From: Nemorincola caseinilytica
GTDB lineage: Bacteria; Bacteroidota; Bacteroidia; Chitinophagales; Chitinophagaceae
Direction of reading: 5' to 3'
DNA length: 64,000 nt
Assembly (NCBI RefSeq): GCF_039540515.1
Contig: NZ_BAABFA010000015.1
Span: 124,001-188,000, forward strand
Position numbers and translations under genes: made by a program
Notes under the pieces: generated by a model
Database searches by the model: none
What the model saw: the letters and a program-made list of their open reading frames with translations, nothing else
Told to the model about the DNA's origin: nothing
Shown: positions 53,983 through 62,120 of the stretch, in pieces
How the letters are laid out: each line of letters starts with the position of its first letter
Position numbering within the stretch: the stretch's first letter is position 1

Positions 53983-53990
53983 CAAAGGTA
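53983..53990 (-). promoter_or_regulatory. -7 element TACCTTTG for the ABC-F gene
   Basis: Exact TAnnTTTG match on the minus strand, giving a leader of about 75 bases before the ATG at 53901. Confidence 0.58.
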
Positions 53991-54051
53991 CAGTTAACAA
54001 ATGTAATTATTGTGTAAGATCGCAATTATTAACTTTCTCTCTGGGAGGGCA

Positions 54052-54534
54052 TTATTTGTATATCATAACGGCGTCGACCTTTACCGAGGCACCATTGACA
54101 TTGACGGTAGAGAGGGAATGTATGTCCTCGCCCTTATCGAACCCGCAGGCACCGCACCTGTATGTGAGATAGCCGTAGTCCGATATGCGTATGGTCTGGT
54201 TCACTGCGGGTATGTATATCTGCCAGTCGTATGCGTCGGTAAGGCCGCTGCCGGGCAGGGCGCCTACGGTGATGGCATTGCTGTTCTTCAGCTTCAGAAC
54301 ATATACACTATCCTGGTCCGGGCTGGCCTGTACGGTATCTATCTGCTGCTCGCGCACTACCTGGGCAAAGCCTGTGCCCCTGGCATAGCCGGTTATCATA
54401 ATGGTATCGACCTCGGAAGCGCGGTAGCCATAGAAAGATATAGGTACACCTACTACTTCGAGACAAGACTCTTTCTTGCAGCAGGAAGAGATAAGGGCCA
54501 TAGCGGCAAGCAGGAAAGGGAGATACTTTTTCAA
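54052..54534 (-). CDS. Small lipoprotein of unknown function
   Basis: 160 residues from a TTG at 54534 (read MKKYLPFLLAAMALISSC), which starts a lipoprotein signal directly; another TTG at 54555 would add seven residues, and no ATG is available upstream. The lipobox is LISSC. The mature part has four to five further Cys (CCKKESC near the N-terminus; YRCGACGF near residue 131) and is strand-rich. CGAC suggests a disulfide or metal site. I do not recognise a family. Probably anchored in the outer or inner membrane facing the periplasm. It lies 150 bases upstream of the ABC-F gene on the same strand, but that gene has its own promoter in the gap. Confidence 0.66.
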   Translation of the reverse strand: MKKYLPFLLAAMALISSCCKKESCLEVVGVPISFYGYRASEVDTIMITGYARGTGFAQVVREQQIDTVQASPDQDSVYVLKLKNSNAITVGALPGSGLTDAYDWQIYIPAVNQTIRISDYGYLTYRCGACGFDKGEDIHSLSTVNVNGASVKVDAVMIYK

Positions 54535-54555
54535 GAGAGGTGGTTTTTTTGTCAA

Positions 54556-54705
54556 AATTCAAATTCTAAAGGTCAAATTCCAAAATTCAGATCACAAATT
54601 CCAAAGGGCAAATTCCAATGATCAGATCCCCAAATTCCAATGATCAAACACAAGACCCGCATCCCTAATTCCTAATTCCTCATTACTAACTCCTAATTTT
54701 CAGAT
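54556..54705. repeat. A+T-rich array of short imperfect repeats (CAAATTCCAA x4, TAATTCC x2)
   Basis: CAAATTCCAA starts at 54574, 54595, 54609 and 54631. Two copies are followed by TGATCA. A run of CTAATTCCTAATTCCT follows. The array sits between the lipoprotein start (minus) and the small secreted protein (plus), so it covers the lipoprotein promoter. Confidence 0.7.
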
Positions 54706-54713
54706 CTTTTTAT

Positions 54714-54721
54714 TACATTTG
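54714..54721 (+). promoter_or_regulatory. -7 element TACATTTG for the small secreted protein gene
   Basis: Exact TAnnTTTG match, 37 bases before the ATG at 54759. Confidence 0.58.
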
Positions 54722-54758
54722 GCCATCAAGCCAAATTACTGACCACTCAATACCAATT

Positions 54759-55058
54759 ATGAAAAAGCTTGTACTCTCTGCTACGCTGCTACTGGCTACC
54801 TGTGCCGCTTTCGGCAATGTTGTTATCAATTATGAGAACAAGGACGACCGCGGCTACTTTATGAAAGTAAAGATAGACGGCGCCTACAAAGAGGTGAAGA
54901 TAGAGAGTGGGTCGCGCGCCTACATCACTATACAGGGTGGCAACAGCTCTTGCTACTTTGTGACAAGCTGTGGCGAGGTAGAGGTGAATACAGGCGACAT
55001 CATTACCATCAAAGACCGCTGTATAACAGTATATAAGTCGCTGCAGCAGAATTATTAG
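54759..55058 (+). CDS. Small secreted protein of unknown function
   Basis: 99 residues: signal peptide MKKLVLSATLLLATCAAFG, then a compact strand-rich domain of about 80 residues (VVINYENKDDRGYFMKVKI, SRAYITIQGGNSSCYFVTSCGEVEV, DIITIKDRCITVYK). Three mature Cys lie in the second half (SSCYFVTSCG and DRC). No family is recognised and there is no T9SS tail, so it is probably periplasmic. It has its own promoter and a good terminator and stands just before the A+T-rich TIR gene, but its codon use matches the chromosome rather than that gene. Confidence 0.72.
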   Translation: MKKLVLSATLLLATCAAFGNVVINYENKDDRGYFMKVKIDGAYKEVKIESGSRAYITIQGGNSSCYFVTSCGEVEVNTGDIITIKDRCITVYKSLQQNY

Positions 55059-55103
55059 TGGATATTATACTTTTTACTCAAGTTGTGTTTATTTAGTATT
55101 TAC

Positions 55104-55123
55104 GGGGCTTTTGCCCCTTTTTT
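55104..55123 (+). terminator. Terminator before the TIR gene
   Basis: GGGGC (55104-55108) pairs with GCCCC (55113-55117), loop TTTT, followed by six Ts. Confidence 0.82.
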
Positions 55124-55140
55124 ATTTGCATTTATTTTTA

Positions 55141-55148
55141 TATTTTTG
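55141..55148 (+). promoter_or_regulatory. -7 element TATTTTTG for the TIR-STAND gene
   Basis: Exact TAnnTTTG match, 28 bases before the ATG at 55177. The surroundings are so A+T-rich that a chance match is possible. Confidence 0.45.
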
Positions 55149-55176
55149 ATTCTAAATCTATAAATATTTCTTTCAT

Positions 55177-57498
55177 ATGCATAAGGTCTTTTTATCACAC
55201 AGTAGTAAGCAAAAATATTTAGTGGAAGTAATTGCTGAAAAGCTAGGAAGAGATAGAGCGATTTATGACAATTATACTTTTGAATTAGGAGTTGATACAC
55301 TTGATGATATTTTTAATAGCTTAAACAAAACTGACTTATTTGTTTTTTTTATAAGCAATGAGTCGTTAGAATCAACATGGGTAAAAACAGAATTAAATCA
55401 GGCAAATAAAATTGCTTTGTTAAATTCATCGAAACAATTTTTGCCAATTATTATCGATAGCTCTATCGACCATAATGATTTGCGAATCCCATTATGGCTT
55501 CGTCAAAAGACAATACGAAAATTACAAGAGCCCTTTTTAATTATAAAGAAGATTGAGCAGAGCTTGCGCGATATATTACTTGATTCCAACCCCATCTTAA
55601 AGGCTAAAGATGATTTATTCGTTGGACGAAATCATCTTATGGAAGAGTTTGAAAATCAAATTTTAACCATTAGTGGTCAGAAGCCAAACGCTTTTATTTC
55701 TTCAGGTGTAGAAGGCGTTGGTCGTAGGACGTTTATGAAAAAGGCTTTGTTCAAAACTAATTTAATTAAAGAGAATTACGAGCCTATTAGTATCCATTTA
55801 GATGAAAAAGAAAGTATTGAGGACTTTATTCTAAAAGTTGAAGATGCTAACGGGAACTTGTCTGATAGGATTTTGGAGAATTTGGAAAGTATGACTTTCG
55901 AGGATAGAATTAAATATGCTGTAAATCTAATTTATAAAATTAGTGAAAGCAGTGAGCGGCTATTTATTATTGATACGGGTTGTATTATTATGCCCAATAA
56001 GGCTATTGCGAATTGGTTCATACGCATTACGGATGATGAGATGCTTAGTAATTACTTAGGAATAATACTGATTACTAGGTTCCGCCCTAATCCTTCATTT
56101 ATTGTAAAAAATAAAAGAATACAAGCAATTCACATAGAACCATTATCTGAAAAAGATATACAAAAACTATACGTCAAATATTGTCATATTTCGCAATTAA
56201 GTATTCCTACTATTGATTCTGAAAAAATATTGAAAGCGCTAAATGGTATTCCATCGCAAGTTTTTTTTGCAGTTGATTTAATTAAAAGATCTACAATTGA
56301 ATATGCAACTAAGAATATTAATGAAATAATAGAGTTTGGAGAAGCGAAAATATTCTATATCATAACAGAAATAAAAAAGAAACAGGAATACCTTGATGTT
56401 TTGACTCTTTTATCCAATGTAGGCGTAATGAGTTTTGATTTATTATATAAGGTTATAGGTCGAAATTCAGAAACTGAAAAGATTTTAGAGTATTTCTATG
56501 TACTTGGAATTTATGATACAGTGGGTGGATTTGCTGATTATATACGCGTTAATTATTCTATATCTGATTATGTAAAAAGATCCAAATTTGAAATAAATGC
56601 TACATATAAAAGAAGACTAAAAAAACAGTTGGAGGTCTTTTTAGCGGAGACAAAAGAACATTATGATGTCTCAGAATTATTGATTAACGTCAAAAATGCA
56701 CTTATTAATAATTATAAAGTGCCAGATAAATATCTTCTGCCATCATTTGTATTGAAGTCTATTGTAGATATGTATTATCAACGAATGTTTGGTAAAGTAG
56801 TTGCTTTAGCGGATAAAATATTGGAGAGAAAATCGAATATGGATAACAGCATGATAATGGATATACGATACTGGTTATGTTCAGCATTAGCAAGGGAAAA
56901 AAATCCAAGATTTGAATCGGAAGTACTGCATATAAGTGGCCCCAATCATGACTTTTTGTATGGATTTTACTACAGAAGGAAAAAGGATTTAGACAGTGCA
57001 TTGTATTATTTGAATAAAACTTTGAAAGTCAGTAGAAATCATAATAGAGCAAAGAGAGAGTTGGTAAATGTTCTTTTAAGTAAGGGGGCTTTTGAAGATG
57101 CTCTTGATATTGCTAGAGATAACTACAAAAATTCTAAAACTAATGCTTTCCATATACAAGCTTATTTTTTGTGTTTAATCAAGAAAAATAATCATCCAGA
57201 ATCTGATATAAAAATTCTGGAAAGACTTATGGATGATATACTTAAGACAAATTCCAAACAGGCTGAAGAGATACATAACACAATGCAAGGGGAGTTTGAG
57301 TTCTACATTAATCAGGATGCATCAAAAGCTATTCAGGTTCTAAAAGATGCATTATACAAGAATAAGAATAAGTACTATGCCTATCGTTCTTTATATTTAA
57401 TCTATAATAAGCAAGGTAAGTATCAAGTGGCAGATGAGCTTAAATCAAAATATGAAAATGATAATAGTGTTATTGATGAATTAGAGGAATTAGAATAG
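55177..57498 (+). CDS. TIR-STAND NTPase-TPR protein, probable antiphage immune sensor
   Basis: 773 residues in three parts. A TIR domain (about 1-135) opens KVFLSHSS and contains TWVKTEL (68-74), where Glu72 aligns with the catalytic NADase glutamate of SARM1 (DWVHKEI). A STAND-type NTPase (about 145-440) has FVGR (148-151), a P-loop-like GVEGVGRRT (177-185, Arg in place of Lys), a Walker B-like RLFIIDT (261-267), sensor LITRF and EPLSEKDI. A helical, TPR-like C-terminus (about 530-765; KDLDSALYYLNKTLKVSRNH, GAFEDALDIARDNY) is the likely sensor. Such proteins typically oligomerise on detecting a phage product and deplete NAD. The gene is far more A+T-rich than its neighbours (a hand-counted 60 bases at 56161: 16 G/C), a sign of transfer. 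No partner gene is seen. Confidence 0.85.
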   Translation: MHKVFLSHSSKQKYLVEVIAEKLGRDRAIYDNYTFELGVDTLDDIFNSLNKTDLFVFFISNESLESTWVKTELNQANKIALLNSSKQFLPIIIDSSIDHNDLRIPLWLRQKTIRKLQEPFLIIKKIEQSLRDILLDSNPILKAKDDLFVGRNHLMEEFENQILTISGQKPNAFISSGVEGVGRRTFMKKALFKTNLIKENYEPISIHLDEKESIEDFILKVEDANGNLSDRILENLESMTFEDRIKYAVNLIYKISESSERLFIIDTGCIIMPNKAIANWFIRITDDEMLSNYLGIILITRFRPNPSFIVKNKRIQAIHIEPLSEKDIQKLYVKYCHISQLSIPTIDSEKILKALNGIPSQVFFAVDLIKRSTIEYATKNINEIIEFGEAKIFYIITEIKKKQEYLDVLTLLSNVGVMSFDLLYKVIGRNSETEKILEYFYVLGIYDTVGGFADYIRVNYSISDYVKRSKFEINATYKRRLKKQLEVFLAETKEHYDVSELLINVKNALINNYKVPDKYLLPSFVLKSIVDMYYQRMFGKVVALADKILERKSNMDNSMIMDIRYWLCSALAREKNPRFESEVLHISGPNHDFLYGFYYRRKKDLDSALYYLNKTLKVSRNHNRAKRELVNVLLSKGAFEDALDIARDNYKNSKTNAFHIQAYFLCLIKKNNHPESDIKILERLMDDILKTNSKQAEEIHNTMQGEFEFYINQDASKAIQVLKDALYKNKNKYYAYRSLYLIYNKQGKYQVADELKSKYENDNSVIDELEELE

Positions 57499-57525
57499 GT
57501 TATATAGCTATCTCTTATTTTCCCG

Positions 57526-57533
57526 TATCTTTG
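57526..57533 (+). promoter_or_regulatory. -7 element TATCTTTG for rpsA
   Basis: Exact TAnnTTTG match about 28 bases after the TIR gene stop and 102 bases before the rpsA ATG, giving an untranslated leader of about 95 bases. Confidence 0.62.
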
Positions 57534-57535
57534 CA

Positions 57536-57554
57536 CTCCCAAATTTTTTGGGGG
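57536..57554 (+). promoter_or_regulatory. Hairpin in the rpsA leader
   Basis: CTCCCAAA pairs with TTTGGGGG (one G-U pair), loop TTT, followed by an A/T run. It sits at the very 5' end of the predicted transcript. It could stabilise the message or be a site for S1 autoregulation; both are inference. Confidence 0.4.
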
Positions 57555-57635
57555 TAATATTTTTTTATTATTTAACCACCGGGATGCGATGAGCAGGCCC
57601 GTACAAACCGAGAGTACATTTTGGAAGAGAACACA

Positions 57636-59534
57636 ATGAACACAGATGCCGCTGCACAGCAGGAAGGTACTGTAGAGACAACAACGAACGAGGCGCCTGC
57701 GCAGGCTACCCGTGCACCACGCCACTATTACGAAGCAGCATCGACAACATCGCACGATGATTTCGATTGGAGCGTGGACAAGCGCAATGTAGCTTCTTAC
57801 AAAGAAGAGACACGCGTATCGATGGATACTATGTACAGTGGTACCTTCAAATCGATAGCAGAGTCTGAGTTGCTGAGGGGCACTGTAGTGGGCCTGACAA
57901 AGACCGATGCTATCATCAATATCGGCTTCAAATCGGATGGCCTGGTATCGCTGAACGAGTTCCGCGATATGCCTGATGTGAAAATAGGCGATGATATAGA
58001 AGTAATGGTGGTACAGAAGGAAGACCGCAATGGTCACCTGCACCTGAGTCGCAAGCTGGCACGCGCTGCACGCGCATGGCAGCAGATAGTGGACTTCTAC
58101 AAAACAGGCGAAGTGGTAACCGGTACCATCACCAGCAAGACCAAGGGTGGCCTGATAGTGGATGTACACGGCCTGGAAACGTTCCTGCCCGGCTCGCAGA
58201 TAGATGTGAAGCCTGTAACGGACTACGACCAGTATGTGGGCAAGACCATGGACTTCAAGGTGGTGAAGATAAACGAGACCATACGCAACGCGGTGGTATC
58301 GCACAAGGCACTCATCGAGAGCGATATAGAGCAGCAGCGTAGCGTGATCATAGGCCAGCTGGAAAAAGGTCAGGTACTGGAAGGTACTGTGAAGAATGTT
58401 ACCGATTTCGGTGCGTTCATAGACCTGGGTGGCGTAGATGGTCTGCTGTACATAACAGACATAAGCTGGGGCCGCGTAACGCACCCGAGCGAAGTACTGC
58501 ACAACGGTCAGAAGCTGAACGTGGTGGTTCTGGACTTCGACGACGAGAAGAAGCGCATAAGCCTGGGTCTGAAGCAGCTGACCGCTCACCCATGGGACAA
58601 CCTCCCCGCAGAGATCACCGAAGGTGCACGCGTAAAGGGCAGGGTAGTGAACATAGAAGACTATGGCGCATTCCTGGAGATAATGCCCGGCGTAGAAGGT
58701 CTGGTACACGTTTCGGAGATCACATGGTCTTCACAGCCTATAAACGCGAAGGAGTTCTTCAAGATAGGCGAAGAGCATGAAGCAGTAGTAGTTACCCTGG
58801 ATAAGGACGAGCGCAAGATGAGCCTGTCTATAAAGCAGCTGACCGCCGATCCATGGGATAGCATCGAAGAGCGCTTCCCGCTGGATAGCCGCCACACAGG
58901 TGTGGTGAAGAACATCACTCCGTATGGCGTGTTCGTAGAGCTGGAAACAGGTATAGGTGGCATGATACACATCAGCGACCTGAGCTGGATAAAGCGCTAC
59001 AATCACCCAAGCGAGTTCGTGAAGACAGGCGACAAGATAGAGATCGTGATCATGTCGATAGACAAGGAGAACCGCAAACTGGCCCTGGGTCACAAACAGC
59101 TGGAGGAAGATCCCTGGAACACGTTCGAGACCGTATTCCCTATAGGTTCTCAGCACGAAGGTATCGTGACCCGCAAGGACGAGAAGGGTGCTACCGTGCA
59201 ACTGCAGTATGGCCTGGAGGCTTATGCCCCTGTACGCCACCTGCGTAAGGAAGACGGCGGTACCGTAGAGGCAGAAGAAACACTTCCGTTCACGATCATC
59301 GAGTTCGACCGTAATGACAAGCGCATCATGGTATCGCACAGCAAAGTGTGGGAGCAGGTGAAGAACGAAGAGAAGGAAGCTGCCCGCAAGGAAGCCGTAG
59401 CAGAAACAGAAAAGACCAAGAGCGCAGTGAAGAACATACAGAGCAAAGTAGAGAAGCCCACACTGGGCGACCTGGGTGCCCTGGCTGCCATCAAGGACAA
59501 AATGAAGAAAGCAGAAGGCGAAGCAGGCGAATAA
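57636..59534 (+). CDS. rpsA: 30S ribosomal protein S1
   Basis: 632 residues from the ATG at 57636 (an in-frame TTG at 57621 would add five). Six S1 OB-fold repeats are visible, starting at about residues 80 (LLRGTVVGLTKTDAIINIG), 170 (GEVVTGTITSKTKGG), 255 (GQVLEGTVKNVTDFGAFIDLG), 340 (GARVKGRVVNIEDYGAFLEI), 427 (TGVVKNITPYGVFVELE) and 514 (HEGIVTRKDEKGATVQL). An acidic, Ala/Gln/Thr-rich N-terminal extension of about 60 residues and a Lys/Glu/Ala-rich tail flank them. S1 binds mRNA on the 30S subunit, which matters in this phylum where Shine-Dalgarno use is rare. It is a single unit with its own promoter and a strong terminator. Confidence 0.96.
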   Translation: MNTDAAAQQEGTVETTTNEAPAQATRAPRHYYEAASTTSHDDFDWSVDKRNVASYKEETRVSMDTMYSGTFKSIAESELLRGTVVGLTKTDAIINIGFKSDGLVSLNEFRDMPDVKIGDDIEVMVVQKEDRNGHLHLSRKLARAARAWQQIVDFYKTGEVVTGTITSKTKGGLIVDVHGLETFLPGSQIDVKPVTDYDQYVGKTMDFKVVKINETIRNAVVSHKALIESDIEQQRSVIIGQLEKGQVLEGTVKNVTDFGAFIDLGGVDGLLYITDISWGRVTHPSEVLHNGQKLNVVVLDFDDEKKRISLGLKQLTAHPWDNLPAEITEGARVKGRVVNIEDYGAFLEIMPGVEGLVHVSEITWSSQPINAKEFFKIGEEHEAVVVTLDKDERKMSLSIKQLTADPWDSIEERFPLDSRHTGVVKNITPYGVFVELETGIGGMIHISDLSWIKRYNHPSEFVKTGDKIEIVIMSIDKENRKLALGHKQLEEDPWNTFETVFPIGSQHEGIVTRKDEKGATVQLQYGLEAYAPVRHLRKEDGGTVEAEETLPFTIIEFDRNDKRIMVSHSKVWEQVKNEEKEAARKEAVAETEKTKSAVKNIQSKVEKPTLGDLGALAAIKDKMKKAEGEAGE

Positions 59535-59563
59535 TGCCGGTCTTTACCCGATGTAAGATAGCA

Positions 59564-59600
59564 AGGGCCACCGTACCATACGGTGGCCCTTCTCTTTTTA
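59564..59600 (+). terminator. Terminator of rpsA
   Basis: Twelve-pair perfect stem AGGGCCACCGTA (59564-59575) with 59579-59590, loop CCA, followed by TCTCTTTTTA. Confidence 0.9.
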
Positions 59601-59637
59601 ATACCGACTGGCACATGGTGTTTATGCTATTAAGGCA

Positions 59638-59645
59638 TATATTTG
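59638..59645 (+). promoter_or_regulatory. -7 element TATATTTG for the LolA-like gene
   Basis: Exact TAnnTTTG match, 28 bases before the ATG at 59674. Confidence 0.6.
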
Positions 59646-59673
59646 CATTCTAACTTTTTCTATCCACATAAAC

Positions 59674-60423
59674 ATGAAAAGAACGACCATATCTCTGGCA
59701 GCGGCGCTGCTGTTCGCGGCATCGGCCAATGTAGCCATAGCACAGACCGGCGATGAGATCATCACCAAACATATAGACGCCATAGGTGGCGAAAAGAACT
59801 GGAACAATGTGAAGTCGATGAAGATGATCGGCTCTACATCGATACAAGGCATGGAAGTGGGTATGGACATAACCATAGTGGACCAGAAGGCCATGAGGAC
59901 CAACATATCGCTGATGGGTATGGAAGGCTATGTGATAATGACCGATAAGGAAGGCTGGATGTACATGCCTATGCAGCCCGGTATGGACAAGGTGACCCCT
60001 ATGCCCGAAGAGCAGGTGAAGAGCGCCAAAGGCAACTTCAGCATAAAGAGCGCTGTAATGGCCGACAGGACGAAGATAGCCAAGGCAACATACAGCGGCA
60101 AGGATACACTGGATGGTGTAGCATGCCATAAGGTACTGGTAGCCGATAAGGAAGGTAATGAGCAGACAGCCTACTTCGATATGAGCACTTACTACCTGGT
60201 GCGTGCAGAGCGTAAAGTGAAGCAGAAAGAAGAAGAGCAGGAAGTGGCCATATCATACAGCAACTTCCAGAAGCAGCCGGAGGGTGTGGTGATAGCCATG
60301 ACACAGTCGAACCCGATGCTGGGTGGCGATATCACCTTTAAAAAAGTGGAAATAAACAAGCCCATACCTGCAGACTATTTCCAGCCATCGGAGCCTAAAA
60401 AGGCAGAAGAGGGCAAGAAATAA
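59674..60423 (+). CDS. Periplasmic LolA/LppX-like protein
   Basis: 249 residues with signal peptide MKRTTISLAAALLFAASANVAIAQ. The mature part opens GDEIITKHIDAIGGEKNWNNVKSMKMIG, the pattern of a large Bacteroidota group annotated as outer-membrane lipoprotein-sorting-like. Alternating strands (VGMDITIVDQKAMRTNIS, GYVIMTDKEGWMYMP) and the later DGVACHKVLVADKEGNEQTAYFDMSTYYLVRAE fit the half-barrel LolA/LppX fold, which holds lipid acyl chains in the periplasm. The lysine-rich tail (EPKKAEEGKK) is unusual. The ligand is unknown, and true LolA function is not claimed. Confidence 0.75.
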   Translation: MKRTTISLAAALLFAASANVAIAQTGDEIITKHIDAIGGEKNWNNVKSMKMIGSTSIQGMEVGMDITIVDQKAMRTNISLMGMEGYVIMTDKEGWMYMPMQPGMDKVTPMPEEQVKSAKGNFSIKSAVMADRTKIAKATYSGKDTLDGVACHKVLVADKEGNEQTAYFDMSTYYLVRAERKVKQKEEEQEVAISYSNFQKQPEGVVIAMTQSNPMLGGDITFKKVEINKPIPADYFQPSEPKKAEEGKK

Positions 60424-60503
60424 GGGTGCCGAACGGCCTGACAGGCAGATATGTATATATGCCTGTGGCCATGATCTAACATTTTATTTCAATTGCGAAC
60501 GGT

Positions 60504-60511
60504 TACATTCG
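60504..60511 (+). promoter_or_regulatory. Variant -7 element TACATTCG before the PLP-enzyme gene
   Basis: TAnnTTTG with C at position seven, 22 bases before the ATG at 60534. The same TTCG variant precedes the GH92 gene. Confidence 0.4.
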
Positions 60512-60533
60512 CATTGAACCAACTCATAGACCA

Positions 60534-61739
60534 ATGTTACAAACAGACCTCATACATGTACCGTATGGAAAGACGGTGCATGGCGAAGAAGAAATAGAAG
60601 CCGTAGTAAAGGTATTGCGCACCAGCACACAGATGGGCAAGAACGTGCGCGAGATGGAAGAGCGTGTGGCTACCCTTTACAACAAGAAATATGGTATAAT
60701 GGTGAACAGTGGTTCATCGGCGCTGTACCTGGCCGCAGACCTGATGAACTACGAGCCCGGCAGCGAGATAATAACGCCTGCGCTTACCTTCTCTACCACT
60801 GTAGCGCCCCTGGTGAAGAAGGGCTGGGTGCCAGCCTTCGTAGATGTGGAAGAGGGAACCTACAACCTGGATGCCAATAAGGTAGAGGCCATGATAACGC
60901 CTAAGACAAAGGCCATGGTGATACCTAACCTGATAGGCAACCTGCCCAACTGGAAGCAACTGCGCGAGATAGCCGACAAGCATGGCCTCTTTGTACTGGA
61001 GGATTCGGCGGATACGCTGGGCGCCGAGATAGATGGCGCATCGAGCGGCCGCTTTACCGATATGAGCACTACGAGCTTCTATGGTTCGCACATCATAAAC
61101 TGTGCGGGCAATGGCGGTATGCTGTGTGTGAACACAGAGGCGTTCTACGACCGTGGCAGGCTGCTGCGCAGCTGGGGCCGCAGCTCGTCGCTATTTGTAG
61201 AAAGCGAGAAGATAGAGAACCGCTTCAATGTAGAGATAGAGGGTATACCGTATGATGCGAAGTTCGTTTTTGAAGAGCCGGGATATAATATAGAGCCCAG
61301 CGAAATGGGCGCTGCCTTTGGCATAGTGCAGCTGAACAAGCTGGCGCAGAACATAGATACCCGTACGGCCAATTACAAGCGCATGCGCGAGTTCTTCAGC
61401 CAGTACGAGGAATTCTTCATACTGCCAAAGCAACTGCCGAACTCGCGCACGGGCTGGCTGGCATTCGCTACTACGCTGCGTGCCACTGCACCGTTCATAC
61501 GCCGCGACCTGCAGATATTCCTGGAGAAGCGCAATATACAGACGCGTACAGTGTTCACAGGTAATATACTGAGGCAGCCGGGCTTCAGGAATGTGGCCCA
61601 TAAGGCAAGCGCCGATGGCTATGCCGAGGCAGATAAAGTGATGCGCGGTGGTATGCTGCTGGCCTGCCACCATGGGCTGAACGATGCGCAGATAGCGCAT
61701 GTGATGGAAAGTGTGTCTGAATTTATGAAAAATATATAG
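60534..61739 (+). CDS. DegT/DnrJ/EryC1-fold PLP enzyme, RfbH/ColD-like, with His at the catalytic Lys position
   Basis: 401 residues of aminotransferase fold type I, sugar aminotransferase branch: SGSSALYLAA phosphate-cup region, Asp157 (LEDSADTLGAEIDG) for the PLP pyridine nitrogen, and SFYGSHIINCAGNGGM at 181-196. Sugar aminotransferases have Lys in that last segment (for example SFHATK before GEGG). Here the aligned residue is His186, as in RfbH (E1) and ColD, PMP-dependent enzymes that remove the 3-hydroxyl of CDP- or GDP-hexuloses. A sugar 3-dehydrase or related role in surface glycan synthesis is inferred. No nucleotide-sugar genes lie nearby, and RfbH is usually about 435 residues. The next gene begins six bases after the stop. 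Confidence 0.85.
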   Translation: MLQTDLIHVPYGKTVHGEEEIEAVVKVLRTSTQMGKNVREMEERVATLYNKKYGIMVNSGSSALYLAADLMNYEPGSEIITPALTFSTTVAPLVKKGWVPAFVDVEEGTYNLDANKVEAMITPKTKAMVIPNLIGNLPNWKQLREIADKHGLFVLEDSADTLGAEIDGASSGRFTDMSTTSFYGSHIINCAGNGGMLCVNTEAFYDRGRLLRSWGRSSSLFVESEKIENRFNVEIEGIPYDAKFVFEEPGYNIEPSEMGAAFGIVQLNKLAQNIDTRTANYKRMREFFSQYEEFFILPKQLPNSRTGWLAFATTLRATAPFIRRDLQIFLEKRNIQTRTVFTGNILRQPGFRNVAHKASADGYAEADKVMRGGMLLACHHGLNDAQIAHVMESVSEFMKNI

Positions 61740-61745
61740 TAGCTG

Positions 61746-62120
61746 ATGTTACAGATCTTTGTGGTGGGTTACCTGGCGTACAGGAACAGTGTAAGGGCAA
61801 AACAAAAAGGTGTGAGTGGATGGTTGTGGGCCGTGGCAACGGTGATGGCTTTTTTCTCTGCACTGTTCATAGGGTGCCTGTTCGTGGTCTTCAATTTCTG
61901 CACCGATAGTGTGAATGTGGACCTCCTCTCATCTACCGACCCTGCCATACGGCAGGCGGTGAGCGAGCAACTGCGCGATGTGCTGAGCACTAACTGGCTG
62001 CATGTGCTTACCATACAGGTATTCGGTATAGGCGGCTACCTGCTGGTGCGCTATATACTAGAGCGCAAGCCGGACAAGAAAGAGCCGGAGATACACTGGA
62101 TGGATAAGCTGGGGAATTGA
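61746..62120 (+). CDS. Small integral membrane protein of unknown function
   Basis: 124 residues, starting six bases after the PLP-enzyme gene, so very probably co-transcribed with it. Three hydrophobic stretches are visible: 2-12 (short), about 26-52 (WLWAVATVMAFFSALFIGCLFVVFNFC) and about 84-102 (LHVLTIQVFGIGGYLLVRYIL), with a charged tail (ERKPDKKEPEIHW). The loop between the spans holds an acidic helix (DPAIRQAVSEQLRDVLS). No family recognised. The stop codon abuts a palindromic repeat. Confidence 0.62.
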   Translation: MLQIFVVGYLAYRNSVRAKQKGVSGWLWAVATVMAFFSALFIGCLFVVFNFCTDSVNVDLLSSTDPAIRQAVSEQLRDVLSTNWLHVLTIQVFGIGGYLLVRYILERKPDKKEPEIHWMDKLGN

